NCBI RefSeq assembly: GCF_014633365.1
Contig: NC_068344.1
Location: 16,073,669-16,137,668 of the forward strand
Length of the DNA stretch: 64,000 nucleotides
Direction of reading: 5' to 3'
Source: Diospyros lotus
Taxonomy: Eukaryota > Streptophyta > Magnoliopsida > Ericales > Ebenaceae
Below are positions 1 through 11,589 of the stretch, in pieces. A program made the translations under genes and the position numbers. Position 1 is the stretch's first letter, and each line of letters opens with the position of its first letter. The notes beneath the pieces were generated by a model. The model was not told the origin of the DNA. It did not search any database and saw only the letters and a list, made by a program, of their open reading frames with translations.

Positions 1-1072
1 TGAGTACTTGTGCTGTTGTGCTGTGATGCATGCAGTTGCAATAATCTTCAAACTTCAGTCAGTACTAGCTAGCTAGGTGCACGAGAGAGAGAGAGAGAGT
101 GAGAGAGTGAGATCTATATGCTGATGATAAATATGCATGCATGGGATAAAGGTGAGGAGGAGCAGCAGCCCTAGATAGCTCCTCCCGGGTATCAGGTTGT
201 GAATGTCAGGAAGGCATGTGAATTATATATAAAATGGGCTCGTGAAACCAAAAAATGTTTTGAGGTGGCTTCCTCTCCATCCATTTCTCATTCATTACCC
301 CTGCAATCCATCACTGTAAAATATACCTCTCTCTCTCTCTCTCTCAAGAAAGCTCACATGGGTGAGTCAAAGAAAATGGCATAATATGTACCAAAGTCGT
401 ATTCATAAAATGCTACTAATTAAAAATAATACTAAGTAGTCATAGCTTTGCTTATATGTAATAAGTTGCTGTGTCTCCTCTTCCACCATAATTTTTATAT
501 ATGTGCGTGTGCATTCTCAAGAGAGTCTCTTCGAAGGTCTCGAGAGAGACTCCCAATTGAGATCATTTAATTGTCTCTTGATTTTAATTATTCAATTTTG
601 GCCACTTGATGACTTCATGCACATATGATTTGTTTTTATGAATTTCTTCGTTTGATAGGATTTTAGGCCTCTTTATATGGGCTTGGCCTATTTTCTTTGT
701 CACAATAGATACAACAATAGAATTTATATGTTGGGGAATCATCTTCAAGCCAGTAAATTCCTGCAAAAAGAAACACTGTCAAAGGGCATATGGTAATCCC
801 TACGTGACCACTCTGATGCTAAATTTAGATTCTTGATATTATAATATAGCCTGTAAGGGAGAATTCTCTTGAAGTAACGAGCAGATTAGCAATCCCAAAG
901 ATTAGCACAAATCCCCTTGTGGGGCTATCATTCGCCCGGGACTAGCTTCCTAGACTTGTATGTCTAGGTCTCTGCCTAGTTGAGCCAAGCTCTCAAGAGA
1001 AGGTGGGGGGACACGTCTCTCACTAGCACTACTTCGCATTGTTGACTTGCCTGCTTTAGGCTCTTTTTCTTC
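1..1072. other. Unassigned intergenic DNA with GA/CT microsatellites
   Basis: No gene or element could be recognised here. A GA-rich simple repeat runs from about 83 to 111 and a CT repeat from about 327 to 345. An imperfect inverted repeat rich in GAGTCTCT/AGAGACTC lies at about 519-552. The short open frames in this stretch have no recognisable domain and no supporting context. Confidence 0.5.
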
Positions 1073-1440
1073 CACTAACAAAAAAAAAAAAAAAAAAATC
1101 AATTTTAGAGAGAAATTTTTTTCATCTCTATTAGAGACAAAATTGTAGAAAAGGTGTTAGAGACAGAAAATTGACATATTTGGTTTAGTGACGAAATCAG
1201 AAATAAAAAAATTCCCTTCTTTGTGTGTTTTTTGTCTCTGAGCTCAGAGACGATAAATTATGTCTCTAAGCCGGTCCTTGAGACAAAATTCTATCTGTCT
1301 CCAACATTAGAGATGACTTTTTTGTTCGTCTTTGAAATCAAACATAATTTGTCTCTAATACAGAATCCGTCTCTAATCCAGCCTTAGAAATGAAATTCAT
1401 TCTGTCTTAGATGTCAGAGATGAATAAAAAGGTACTTGCA
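1073..1440. mobile_element. CACTA-like terminus with subterminal repeats (tentative)
   Basis: A CACTA pentamer at 1073-1077 is followed by an A-rich tract (to about 1098). After it come many copies, in both orientations, of a short motif resembling agagacaaaatt / gtctctaa, spread from 1105 to 1430. Clustered, inverted GTCTCT-type subterminal repeats next to CACTA are typical of plant En/Spm elements. No matching TAGTG right end or TSD was found, so this may be a truncated end or an unrelated repeat. A weaker run of the same motif lies at about 10745-10830. Confidence 0.35.
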
Positions 1441-2540
1441 AGGCAACTCAAACTCGGAATCAACTGAAAATAAGAGTCATAACTTAAACCGTTTGGCCAC
1501 AAAGCTATATCACTAGTCTAAACATTTTACCCTCCTATTTATTTTATTAACATTTTATTTTTGTTGGACATTTGAATATAATATGATAACATAAATCAGA
1601 TATACTCACAGAGCCTTTAAAGAAAAAATGATTAAAATATTGGGTTGAATCAATAAAATATTCAATCTATTGGCCGAACCAACTGTAGTTAATTTGTATT
1701 TAAGAGCGTTATAAAATTGATGAAAATTTGAAAGTTTGAAGTATATAATTGCTAAAATTAAAAATTTATTATATATAAATTAAAGTGGAAGAAACTTTTT
1801 GATTTTTTATCTATTTAATTTTAAGTTTAATCTTGTATTAATATTCCAAACTTCTAAGACACTAGTACAAGTAGGTGTGAGCAAAAGTTTAGTTAAACCG
1901 AACTAATCAAATAGAACCGAAAAGTTTGGTCGGTTCGGTTCGGTTTTTCAAAAATAGCAGTTCGATTCGGTTATATTTTTGTTTAAAAATCGATTATTCG
2001 GTTCGATTCGGTTATTTTGATAAAAATACTCAAAAAATCGAACCGAACCGAACTTGTAGCAAATAGCCTCATTGAACCGAACCGGCCACAACCCCCCCCG
2101 CGTGAACCGAATTGCCCCCCCCTCACAAGTCACGCACGCGAGTGCGACATTTCATCTTCTCTGTTCTTCATTCTTCTCTCTCTCGCGTCTCGGCATTTCA
2201 TCTTCTTTTCGATTTGAGTTCGAGTTCACAGATCTGGCGATGACGAATACGAAGACGAAAGCGAAGGCGAAGATGAAGGCTCTTCGATGGCGATGGCGAA
2301 GACGAAGGCTCTTCGATGATTCGTAGATTAGGCACAAGTCGAAGGCTCTTCGACTTCATCTCTTCATCTGTTCTCTCTCCCTCCACCATCTGTCGCCATC
2401 GCCGATGCCGAAGAAGAAGACAAAGGCCAGAGACGAAGACTACTGTAATACCCCGAGAGCTCAGAGAAGTTAGTATATATCGAGGATAGTGTAAGAAAGG
2501 AAACAACACCAACTAGATATTTTTTGGGCTGAATGTTGGC

Positions 2541-2625
2541 AAAGAACTCCCAAGTTAAGCGTGCTTGACCTGGGGTAATCCAAGGATGGGTGACCCTCCT
2601 GGGAAGTTCGCGTAGGCCCATCAGG
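2541..2625 (+). ncRNA. 5S rRNA-like segment in Cassandra 5' LTR
   Basis: The stretch contains aagttaagcgtgcttg and ggatgggtgacc followed by cctgggaagt, which are the internal A-box/IE/C-box region of plant 5S rRNA. It covers only the middle of 5S (about 80 of 120 nt) and sits inside an LTR, so it is a mobile relic that may keep pol III promoter activity and is not a ribosomal gene. The 3' LTR repeats it at about 2960-3045. Confidence 0.85.
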
Positions 2626-2671
2626 GTAAGTTGTTCCGTCCTTCTTATCGCTCGATATGGGATGTTACAAA

Positions 2672-2689
2672 TGGTATCAGATCCGACCC
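2672..2689 (+). other. Cassandra primer-binding site (iMet tRNA type)
   Basis: The sequence tggtatcaga starts two bases after the 5' LTR and matches the complement of the 3' end of plant initiator-methionine tRNA; the match degrades after ten bases (tccgacc in place of gccgacc-like). Confidence 0.85.
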
Positions 2690-3502
2690 CTGAGCCTCTG
2701 AGCGTAGTGGTGGGGCAAACCTCAGCAAGAAAGTTGAGTCCCTGAGGGGGTGTGCGTGTAGACACTTTAGGCGAATCCCACATCGGCCATGCATCGGGGG
2801 GAGATCTAGGACCGGTTGTAAGGTCGCATGACGAGGACATCATGTACTTAAGGGAGGGAGAATGTAATACCCCGAGAGCCCAGAGAAGTTAGTATATATC
2901 GAGGATAGTGTAAGAAAGGAAACCATACCAGTTGGACACCTTTTGCGTTGAATGTTGGCAAAGAACTCTCAAGTTAAGCGTGCTTGACCTAGGGTAATCT
3001 AAGGATGGGTGACCCCCATGGGAAGTTCGCGTAGGCCCATTAGGGTAAGTTGTTCCGGTCCTTTTTATCACTCGATACGGGATATTACAACTACGTCGAT
3101 GGTTTTTCAGTAAGTTTGCACTCTATTTCTCTTTTACATTGAAATTTTGAAACCTAAATCTACTAAAATCCCACCATTAGATGCTTTTAGTTTTGGGGTA
3201 TGTGGGTCACCGTGGTTGGGGGAATTCGATGATCGGTTCCGATCATTGGAATCGCCGGCCGGCTAGGTGGTCAGCAACAACAGCAAAGCTGGTCTCTTGG
3301 TTAGTTTGTTTCCAGTTCGATTTTCGGTTTTAGTTCGGTTAGCACGGTTTAGGTTTCAGTTAGATTGGTTTTGGTTAGTTTGGTTTATTGGGGTTGGTCG
3401 GTCGATTCGGTTCGGTTATTGTATTCGGTTCGGTTCGATTCGATTCATAATTTTTGGGCGGTTCGATTCGGTTATAACTGATTGCACACCCCTAAGTACA
3501 AG

Positions 3503-3866
3503 AGTGAAACTCCACCCATAATAACTATATAATAACAGTTTATTTTGATGGCACATTTGCATCCCTATCATTAGATATGATAATATAAATAATTAATATT
3601 ACTTTTTAAATTTGTTATAATTAAAAGTGATAGAGATAGATTTGAAATATCTATATAATAAAACAGAACGATTTTTGAAAATGTCCAAAATGTATCAGAG
3701 ATACATTTTGATCCTATGGCTGAGATGAATTAGACTTCCTGCCTAACTTTTCTCTCTTTCCCACTCCCTTACTCACTACCCCCCTCTCTCTCTCCCTTCC
3801 TCTTTCTCTCTCTCACAGACCCACCCATCTATTCCCTCACATAGGCATATACACACAAAGGCATAC
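3503..3866. other. Unassigned DNA between hAT element and C1
   Basis: No gene seen. It holds a perfect 10-bp inverted repeat with a 3-bp spacer (aaaatgtatc at 3687-3696 and gatacatttt at 3700-3709) and a CT-rich tract at about 3778-3818. It is the left flank of the microsatellite into which C1 inserted. Confidence 0.5.
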
Positions 3867-5371
3867 TGTAACACCTCGCTTTCTCAGGACATTAAATAAC
3901 ATAAGATTTCGGGGATATATTTTTTTCCAACAGAAACTCAATACATAAATCGTTTCTCGATAATCCCATTATACCTTCTCAGTATATCAACTCAGAATAA
4001 TTAATAAACTAAGATAGGTAAATCATCTCAAATGCTGAAGGTAGATCGAAATCTCAAATGGTATATAACCGAAACCATCTTATTCATAACTTTAAAGTCA
4101 AACCATTATTTTGCATGGCGTCATCAAAATATACAACATAATTGAAAATGACTACTATAAACTATTCACTAATCGCCGTCACTCCTCGGCAATCCCATTT
4201 TCTTTTGCACCGTTGCCTTCACTTGGAGTGTTTGAATATTCCAGAGACATAGTTCAAATTAGATGATGAATCATTTAAGTGAGAGTTCAAAACACGTTTT
4301 CATGAATGAATGCAAGACATGAAACAAACCAACACGACCCGACAAGCTCTAGCCCAAGAGAATCCCACACACCGCTTAACCCAACCATAGGGAAAAAGCA
4401 ATCTCTCTAAAGGAAATATCATCACATCGACACATTGACACAACACAGTCCTAGCTTAAGAGGGGCAAAATCAATGCATCTCCCCAACACATTGGGAACA
4501 ATCGTTACCACTCCCGGCTCAAGAGGGTCACAACAACGTAGGAACTCGGCTAATCACAATTACGTCAGGGATTATGTTCCCACTCAAAAGCATTCAGGAA
4601 CCATTATCTAATCCCAACTCATATCCCATATGGACCCACTAGTGGTCCTAATGTAACTTCGCTGGCTATCCGGCCTAGCATGAAAACCTAGGCAACTATC
4701 CCGACATGCACACTAGCACAGGATACCCCTATACATTATTCCGACAACACTTTAAGGGAATTACGGCTACACTATCCAGACAACATTTCAGGCTGACATC
4801 CCATATGAACAACACAAAACGCATGACAATGCCACATATCACAACTCAATGCATCATATAAACAACATTTTATAAAATAAAATGCACATGTACAAAACAT
4901 TTAGGGACGCACCTCCCTCATGAAACCAATCGTCACCGGTTACCATTTGCATGCAACAAAATCATTTTACATGAAACCATAACACATTTAGGTAGATCAA
5001 AACCAAGTTTTTAGGATAGAACTACTCACAATAAATCAAGTTTTGGGGGCGAACACTCACCTCAAAAGTATCTAAAATGCCTCGATTCTCATGCACGACC
5101 TTGATTTTTGTGCCCAACCTCGATTTTCGTACAACTTCTCAAGTCTTTTGACCAAACCACTTCCTTACACACCCTCATGCGCTGCCCAAGTGCTCTATGC
5201 ATGTGATGCCTCGCGTATGCTTTAAAGGCCCTCTATCCACAAAACCCAAAGTATTCTCATCTAGCATGAATTTATCACAACTTTGAATGAGAAAACCTTT
5301 AGCCATGAACACCATATTTATAGGCTTTGGAAACTTGGCCACCAAGTAAGTCACATTATAATACAATATTC

Positions 5372-5510
5372 CTTAATCATTTCAAATCTTCCAAATTTTT
5401 TTCTAATAATTCCAAATCTTCTGAGATATTCTGCAATCATTCTAAATCTTCTAAATTTTTTTATAATCATTCCAAATTTTCTAAGATCTTCTGCAATCAT
5501 TTTAAATCTT
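5372..5510. repeat. Tandem repeat, 60-bp unit, about 2.3 copies
   Basis: Units built on caatcattctaaatctt repeat with a 60-bp period inside C1, on the upstream (U3) side of its TATA box when read on the minus strand. Confidence 0.8.
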
Positions 5511-5550
5511 ACCAAATCTTATCCAAGTAAAATCTTATCTTGTCTTTAAA

Positions 5551-5700
5551 ACAATCGCGAGCCTTCATCTTATCTTTAACGTCATCATGAGCCTTCATCT
5601 TATTTTCAAAGTCATCATGAGTATTTATCTTATCTCTAACCTCATCATGAGTCTTCATCTTATCTCTAACACCATCATGAGCCTTTATCTTATCTCTAAA
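5551..5700. repeat. Tandem repeat, 30-bp unit, 5 copies
   Basis: Five units with an exact 30-bp period share tcatcatgagccttcatct and tatctctaac with few substitutions. They lie in C1 about 230-380 bp upstream of its TATA box (minus-strand sense). Confidence 0.9.
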
Positions 5701-6273
5701 GTTATTATTAGGTTTTTCCTAAATCTCTCAAATGCCCTTAGGAAAAATGTTTCAAGAATTACACTTTGACCCGAACTTTTGAGTAATTGTACTTAGACCC
5801 CTTGCAACTTGGTCCCCTGGCCATTTTTTTAATTGCATTTTAGTCATTGGAGAAATGATTAATTATGCTAACACCCCCAGTTTTTAGATAAATTACACTT
5901 TTACCCTAACCTCAAAAATTACGATTTTGCTCCTAGCTCAGAAATTGAACTTTTGTCTCCAAACATCCACAATCTCTTGAAATATCTTATTTTCTCAAGT
6001 ATCTGAATTTAAAAATCTCGAGTATTACATCCCTTATTATCATTCAATTTTTCAAGCTAAAATTAGTCGTACTGAGAAATTGTCTCTGTTCTGATCCCTT
6101 TCAGTGCCATAAATCTTGACTCAAGACACTCGTCAATGACATACTTTTTTCCTTAGTTATTTACATTCTAGGGTACTCTCCTCCCATCAATTCGACAATT
6201 ACTTAACTAAATTCTCAAACTGATTGCTAGTTCCATGGAACTTGCTTAACACTACGAGATATGAGGTATTACA

Positions 6274-6415
6274 CATATACACACACAGGCATATATACAC
6301 ACACACATACACATACATATATATAAACACACAGGCATATATACACACACACATACGCATACATATATATACACACACAGGCACATATACACACATAGAC
6401 TCATATACACTTACG
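6274..6415. repeat. CA/TA microsatellite
   Basis: A compound acacac/atatac simple repeat with a higher-order unit of about 60 bp (acacacaggcatatatacac). The same motif on the left of C1 (3845-3866) shows that C1 inserted into this microsatellite. Confidence 0.9.
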
Positions 6416-7972
6416 TGATGTGCTCGCGATAAGGGGGCAATGGATGGAAAACGCTGCTCGCAGAGGTGGGAGGGCGACGACAGTGCTCGCATCTGTTGGT
6501 AGCTGGTAGCGGTCAACCCATCGCCCCAGATCGGCGGCGATGGGGGGTCGAAGAACCCCCGATCGACGGTCGGAGGCAGCTGGCGCAAGTGGTTCGGCCG
6601 TGTGTGAAGGAGAAGCAAGAGGAAGAAGATGGGAAGGACAAAAGAAAATAAAGAAAGAAAAGAAAAGAAAATATGAAATATGAAAAAAATGAGAAAATTG
6701 GGGAAAATGACATTATTGATGGGTGGGTTTTAGCGCAAATGAGACAACCAAAGAAGCGACATGGGTGTGAGTGTTTGTTGGGTTTCTCTTCTAGATTGGT
6801 TGATGTAAAACTAATTATTTTCATTATGTGGGACAATGTAAAATAAGTATTAGTTTGGTAGAATTAAATCCTTGGTTGGTCTTATTTGAAAATTGTTGAT
6901 GAGTGGGTTTTGCGGGTCAGGCCCTCTTCCAGTTGTTTTTTTTTTTATTTTTTGTGAAAATATTTTTAAATAAAATACTTAAAGTTAGAAACATCAAATA
7001 TTTAAAGTTTAAAATAAAATTAAAAACATTACATTTATAATATTTTTAGATAAAGTATTTAAAGTTAGAAACATTAATAGAAAGTAAAAATATTTTTGTA
7101 TAAAATTACCTTAATCAATATTTAAAATTAGAAACATTACACTTATAATTTGTGTTTATTTACGTATGTTTATTAATAAGATAAAATTGTAATTATAATT
7201 TGTGTCTACTTGACCACAATAAAATAAAAAGTATCATATATTGTGAATTGTTTTTAATTTTTCTTAAAGAGTATATCAACAGTGTAAGTGTTGAAATATC
7301 ATATAAGTTTTAAATAAAAAAATACCAACAGTATAAGTTTTAATGCATAAAAATTTGATATGAATGATTCAATTTCAAAAGAAATAAAAGTCTCCTTTTT
7401 AAATCATTGATGATCAAATGCTGTTTTTAGTGTAAAACTTTATTCAAATAATGATATAAAAGTAGGAAGCTTAATTCAAAATTTAATATTTTTATATTTA
7501 GGTGTTGTAGAGCGCTTACTGATGTGCTTTATTATATACATTTAGTAATTTTTTTCTTTTTTATTATAAAATATTAACAAGTATATACAATAACTTTAAT
7601 TTCTGTTTTTTGTTCAATGTTTACAATTTTTTTTTACTTGCTCTTATATTTTGATTTGCAATATATTGGTGAACATTATAAATCTTATATATTTGTTTAT
7701 TATTTGAGTTTTGTAGAGTGTTTAATACAAGTAAAATTGTTACAAATTCTTCACAAATTTTAATATAATATGTATAAATTATAATTATATTTTAATTTTA
7801 ATTTTAATATTATTTACACCATACCTTTAGGCACGGTATATTAAAATTTTAATGATCTATCTTTAATTAATAATATTTTTTTAATTGTATATACACAATC
7901 GACGAAATATATTGTAATAATTTCATAAATATTCTCGTATATTGCTAAAGAAATTAAGTGTGCATACAACAT
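6416..7972. other. Unassigned DNA; GC-rich block then AT-rich tract
   Basis: 6420-6640 is GC-rich with gatcggcggcgatgg-like triplets and no convincing reading frame. 6640-6960 is purine- then T-rich. 6955-7150 contains a degenerate repeat of about 80-85 bp (tatttaaagttagaaacatt). The remainder to 7972 is AT-rich with nothing recognisable. Confidence 0.45.
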
Positions 7973-7975
7973 TAA

Positions 7976-9050
7976 GGGCTTGTTTGATTGCACTTATTTT
8001 CTATGGAAAATGAGTATTTTCCACCCAAATTCTAACTTTTGTTGTGTTTGATTGCACTTATTTTCTAGGGAAATTAAGTTCCCATTTTCGGTCATGTGAT
8101 ACTATTTTCTCGCTTTTACGGGAAATGATTTTCCTAGGGGGGCTTATTTTCCATTTCCAGGGAATTCAATCACCGTGCGCACAGCATCTTCGTTTATGTC
8201 CACCTCAATTTCTCTAGTTCCTCTCCCATTCGAGCTGGCTTCGTCCCCTTCCTCTTCATCGCCATCCATCGCTGAAGTCGAGCCCCCGACTTGGGCTTCA
8301 TCGCCATCACTGACTTCCTATGACTCACCATCCATCGTCGAAGACGAGCTCCGTATTGGGCTTCGTCGCCATCTCCATAAAAGAGAGAGAAAGAGAGAGA
8401 GACTCACAGTGACGACGACAACGTTACGGTTGACCCAGATGATGACGATGGGGTTGGAGGAGCCGATGGCGAGGATCTGGTTGTTGGCCATGGTCGCGGG
8501 AGATCGACGCTGACCCAGAAGATAGACAATGGGGTTGTCAGCCCGATCTTCTGCACCTTCAAAAACGCCTAGCAACGGTAGTGGCGCGAGGGAGACGCAT
8601 GAGGGAGACAGGGAGGGTTAGAAAGTGGGTTTGGGGGTGAGAGAGGGTGCGGGAGGGAGATGCAGGAGGGAGACAGAGAGGGTGAGAAAGTGGATTTGGG
8701 GGTGAGGGAGGGTGAGAGAGTGGGTTTTGTAATTTTTGGGTTTATTTTTATTTTATTTTATTGCTATATTTCATCACAAATTAATAAATAAAAAGTGTTT
8801 ATTATTATTTTTAATTTTTTGTGATAAATATAAATGTATAGAAATGAAAAATAAAAATTATCAAATTCTATAGAAAATATTATCAATCAAACAACAAAAG
8901 ATGGAAAATAATATCATTTTCTAGGTATAAAATTATACCAATCAAATAGCTTAAACTTCTAATTTTCAGGAATTTATTTTCCCTGTAATTCAATTCTATG
9001 GAATTCATTTTCTTTCCACCCAAATCCCACCCTTGCAATCAAACGCACCC
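7976..9050. mobile_element. PIF/Harbinger-like non-autonomous element (1)
   Basis: Terminal inverted repeats gggcttgtttgattgca (left) and gggtgcgtttgattgca (right, read inward) are flanked by a 3-bp TSD taa (7973-7975 and 9051-9053). These ends and the TAA duplication match Tourist/PIF-Harbinger elements. There is no transposase. The subtermini contain ttattttctatgg-type repeats in both orientations. The core (about 8165-8730) is GC-rich with catcgccatc-like triplets and a two-copy 64-bp tandem repeat at 8601-8728. Confidence 0.8.
8601..8728. repeat. Tandem repeat, 64-bp unit, 2 copies
   Basis: Purine-rich units beginning gagggagaca repeat with a 64-bp period inside the PIF-like element; they differ at a handful of positions. 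Confidence 0.8.
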
Positions 9051-9306
9051 TAATAGTCTTAGTACATTTCTTTTCATTCCTAACTTTGATTTGTCTTTGA
9101 CGATCTTTTTTAATTTTTCTTGTTTTATAATGATATGTTGAACCCACAATCGCTACACTTCCGAAATAATCTCAAATTGTCTTTAAGTTCCATGACTAAG
9201 ATAAATAAACATAATTTTAATTAATTTGAATGAAATTTGAGTTAATTAATCTTCTATTGTCAAATTGTTGCATAATAAATCAAAATAGTTAACAAATACA
9301 CTCTTA

Positions 9307-10137
9307 GGAGTGTTTGATTGCATGAAAAGAAAATATTTTCTAGGTAATTAAATTGCCTATAATTGAATTCCTAGAAAAATATCAATTAAAGGTATTTGAT
9401 TGGCTTAATTTTTTACCTAAAAATTATAATATTTTTTTAACTTTTAATGTTTGATTGCTATTGAATTCCAGGGAATTGCCTAGAAATAAATCAAATATAC
9501 ATATACAAAATATTCAAAAAATAAATTAAATATACACATACAAATATACATACACCCAGAGGATGAAGGAGCTGCCATCATTGGTGGCCGCTGCCATCAT
9601 TGGCTGCAGCTACCATCGCTGGCCGCCATTACTCTTGCTCTTGCTTGCCCCCTCTCTCTCTCTCTCAGTCCATCACTGCCATCATTAGCTGCAACAACCA
9701 TCGTTGTTGCCGTCATCGCCGTTCACTCCTCGGCTGCTCATTGTAACTTTCGCTCTCCATCTCGTTCACTTGCCTTCTCTCTCGCTTAGCCCGTCGCTAC
9801 CTCTCGTTCCTCGCGACTACTGGTAGAGCTTCCCCTTAGCTTCGCCAATCATTAGGCGATTTTCTTCTCCTTTACACTTCCCCTCAGTTTCGCGAGTCTT
9901 CAAACGATTTCCAAAGAAGGAATGGAGACGTGGGCTTTCCAATTCCCTAGAAAATTTGTTCCAACCCCCCCTCCCTAAGAATTTGTTTTCCAACAAAAGT
10001 GAAAAAAGACTATCACGTGATCAAAAATTAGAATTTAATTTACCTAAAAAATTTAGCTAATCAAACATCTCAAAAGGTTAGAATTTGGCTGAAAAATGAC
10101 CATTTTTCATGAAAAATATGGCCAATTAAACAGGTCC
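9307..10137. mobile_element. PIF/Harbinger-like non-autonomous element (2)
   Basis: Left end ggagtgtttgattgcatg and right end (inward) ggacctgtttaattggccat form imperfect inverted repeats flanked by tta (9304-9306 and 10138-10140). Subterminal ttccaggga/ctagaaa motifs recur in both orientations. The core (about 9555-9930) is GC-rich with repeated gccatcattgg triplets. No transposase is seen. It is related in plan, though not in core sequence, to the element at 7976-9050. Confidence 0.72.
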
Positions 10138-10140
10138 TTA

Positions 10141-10964
10141 TTGTCCACCACATCTTCATCTTGATCGTGCACTCCAATTGTTGTGACGTGTCAAAACAAA
10201 TTATTATTAAATGGATATGCCCAAAAAAAAGAACACGAAAGCCGTTAATCTTGAAAAACATTTAACTGATTAATCTTAAAATGCATATGAAAATCATAGC
10301 AAATGGAAACATAAATGGCAAAGAGGGAAATCAACATTAACTCTAATCATCGTATGATTGATCTTAATTAAAGCACAATAAAAAAAAAACAAGCCATTAA
10401 GCATATAATATATAATTCATTGTTGGTTTTCATGTCAGTAAGCATAATTAAATCAAACCAATAAAACATAGAAATGAGCCATGAAATCATCCATTGATAT
10501 TATAATAATAATTATATTTAATTATTAATATAATTAAATTATTTATATGTTTAAAGTTATCAAACTTTAAGTGTATCAGTTGTTTTTATCAATTACTTTT
10601 TTTATTAATTGGGTCTATTAAATACAATTTTATTATCTTAATTTATTAACTAAAAATACCCATTCAAATGATAATAAGCATTTTCTGTATTTTTGTAATT
10701 TTTATTTAAAATTTTTTAGTGAATATTTTCTAGCCAAAGAGGAAATCAGAGACGAATTTTTCTGTCTCTATTTTTCTCTATTCAAAATAGAGGGGGATTT
10801 ATAGAGGGATTAAATTCCCTCTCTAATTCCAATCTATATAAATTAGATGTTACCCATCTTTTTCATTTTGCTTCACAAAACCCTACATGCCACCTGCTAA
10901 CCAGCGACCCACCTTGCCCTTGTGCCGTTGTCTACCACAGCCACCGCCATCACCATCACAAACG
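10141..10964. other. Unassigned AT-rich DNA
   Basis: No gene seen. A short cluster of agagacgaatt/gtctct motifs at about 10745-10830 resembles the CACTA-like repeats near 1.1-1.4 kb. The boundary with the F0 element to the right is approximate. Confidence 0.4.
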
Positions 10965-11589
10965 ACGTGAAAGGAAACGAGGGTCCAAGGTCAAAAACCA
11001 ACTCTTGGTGGATCAATGCAAAGGTAAATAACATTTTCAAAACTAAAAACAATACATACACAATGCATAGCGAAAGAAAAAACTACTCTTGCAAGACTTG
11101 GTATTAATCATCCATATGCATCCAAAAATAAAACATCAATAGTGGGTTTAGTGATATACCTCTAAGGACGTTTTTGGTGTCAGTTGTCTAATAAAGCGCA
11201 TCTTCTTAATTGCTAAATCTGCTTCTATGAACCTGCAATGCTAGGTGACTAGCTCGTCTCCTTAAGTGTTGATGACCTAGTCAATGAACGCTTGAGACGC
11301 CTTGAAACCTTTCACCCAAGTCGTGATAGGACCCTCTCAATGAAGGTGAACTGAAGCTATTCGGTGTCCCTTTTCGATTGCAACGTGGTTGTCCAATAGT
11401 TAAATGTAAATTGGAGAAGAAGAAGAAAAGAAGCTGTAGCTAAGCTTCGAGCAAGAAAAAGAAATAGTAAGCAACAATAGGGGAAGAACAGAAGTAGCGA
11501 AGCAACAAAGCAAGAAGAAGAAGAAGGAGAAGAAGAAGAAGAGAGTAGCTCAAGAGAAGCCTTCTCAAACCCTATCTTCCATTTCCTTC
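10965..11589 (-). mobile_element. F-family LTR F0, segment 1 (3' part, minus strand)
   Basis: The sequence matches F2 (34.9-37.1 kb) around ggatcaatgcaaaggt and cttgcaagact, which belong to the 3' end of the F LTR read on the minus strand. F0 is continued at 13915-14698 and 37894-38525 after removal of the A1 and G1 insertions. A purine-rich tract with (gaa)n lies at about 11415-11545. The left end is approximate. F LTRs begin tgttagtg on the minus strand; they may be Copia-like, but no coding sequence tests this. Confidence 0.6.

Larger units (their letters stand above)
2444..3089 (+). mobile_element. Cassandra-type TRIM retrotransposon (copy 1)
   Basis: Two direct LTRs (2444-2669 and 2863-3089, about 226 bp) begin tgtaatacc and end ttaca and enclose about 193 bp with no coding sequence. 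A primer-binding site complementary to initiator-Met tRNA (tggtatcaga) follows the 5' LTR at 2672, and a purine tract (agggagggagaa) precedes the 3' LTR at about 2851-2862. The flanking 5-bp TSD is actac (2439-2443 and 3090-3094). Each LTR carries a 5S rRNA-like segment. This combination defines Cassandra. It encodes no protein and would need enzymes from another retroelement. It is nested in the hAT element, so it inserted later. LTRs differ at several sites, so it is not a very recent insertion. Confidence 0.95.
1872..3494. mobile_element. Non-autonomous hAT-type DNA transposon
   Basis: The element starts taggtgtgagcaaaag and ends with the inverted counterpart gcacaccccta, and is flanked by a perfect 8-bp duplication agtacaag (1864-1871 and 3495-3502). 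An 8-bp TSD with TAGGGGTG-type ends is the hAT signature. The subterminal regions (about 1890-2080 and 3310-3475) are inverted arrays of CGGTTCGGTT/AACCGAACCG. No transposase frame is present. The core (2140-2443 and 3095-3290) is GC-rich with repeated gatggcgatgg-like codon-style triplets, possibly a captured or decayed exon; an apparent splice-donor-like ttcag|gtaag-type context near 3107 is only suggestive. A Cassandra TRIM is inserted at 2444-3089. Boundaries are firm; the superfamily call rests on TSD length and termini. Confidence 0.88.
3867..6273 (-). mobile_element. Solo LTR C1 (TGTAA...TTACA class, gypsy-like)
   Basis: The element starts tgtaacacctcgc and ends ggtattaca, with near-identical flanks catac (3862-3866) and catat (6274-6278). 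A similar sequence, C2, occurs at 53243-56663 with a perfect TSD, which supports the boundaries. No internal region, PBS or coding sequence is present, so it is a solo LTR. A TATA box on the minus strand (catatttatagg at 5313-5324) gives the transcription direction. It contains two tandem arrays: a 60-bp unit (about 5372-5510) and a 30-bp unit (5551-5700). The family is probably Ty3/Gypsy by its long TGTAAYACC LTR, but no protein supports that here. Confidence 0.8.

Noticed and set aside
199..384. Small host gene (61 codons)
   Set aside because: The frame ends in a CT microsatellite and shows no known domain, signal or neighbour that would support it.
2364..2843. 159-codon open frame on the minus strand
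   Set aside because: It is antisense to the Cassandra LTR and internal region and shows no protein domain; it exists because the element is GC-richer than its surroundings.
2541..3045. Two 5S rRNA genes
   Set aside because: Only the middle of 5S is present, and both copies are in LTRs with PBS, PPT and TSD: a Cassandra element, not ribosomal genes.
5551..5700. CRISPR-like array
   Set aside because: Units are contiguous 30-bp tandem repeats with no unique spacers, inside a plant solo LTR. The 49-bp repeats at 29586-29785 were rejected for the same reason.
6199..6618. 139-codon open frame on the minus strand
   Set aside because: It translates the CA/TA microsatellite and the GC-rich block; low-complexity, no domain.
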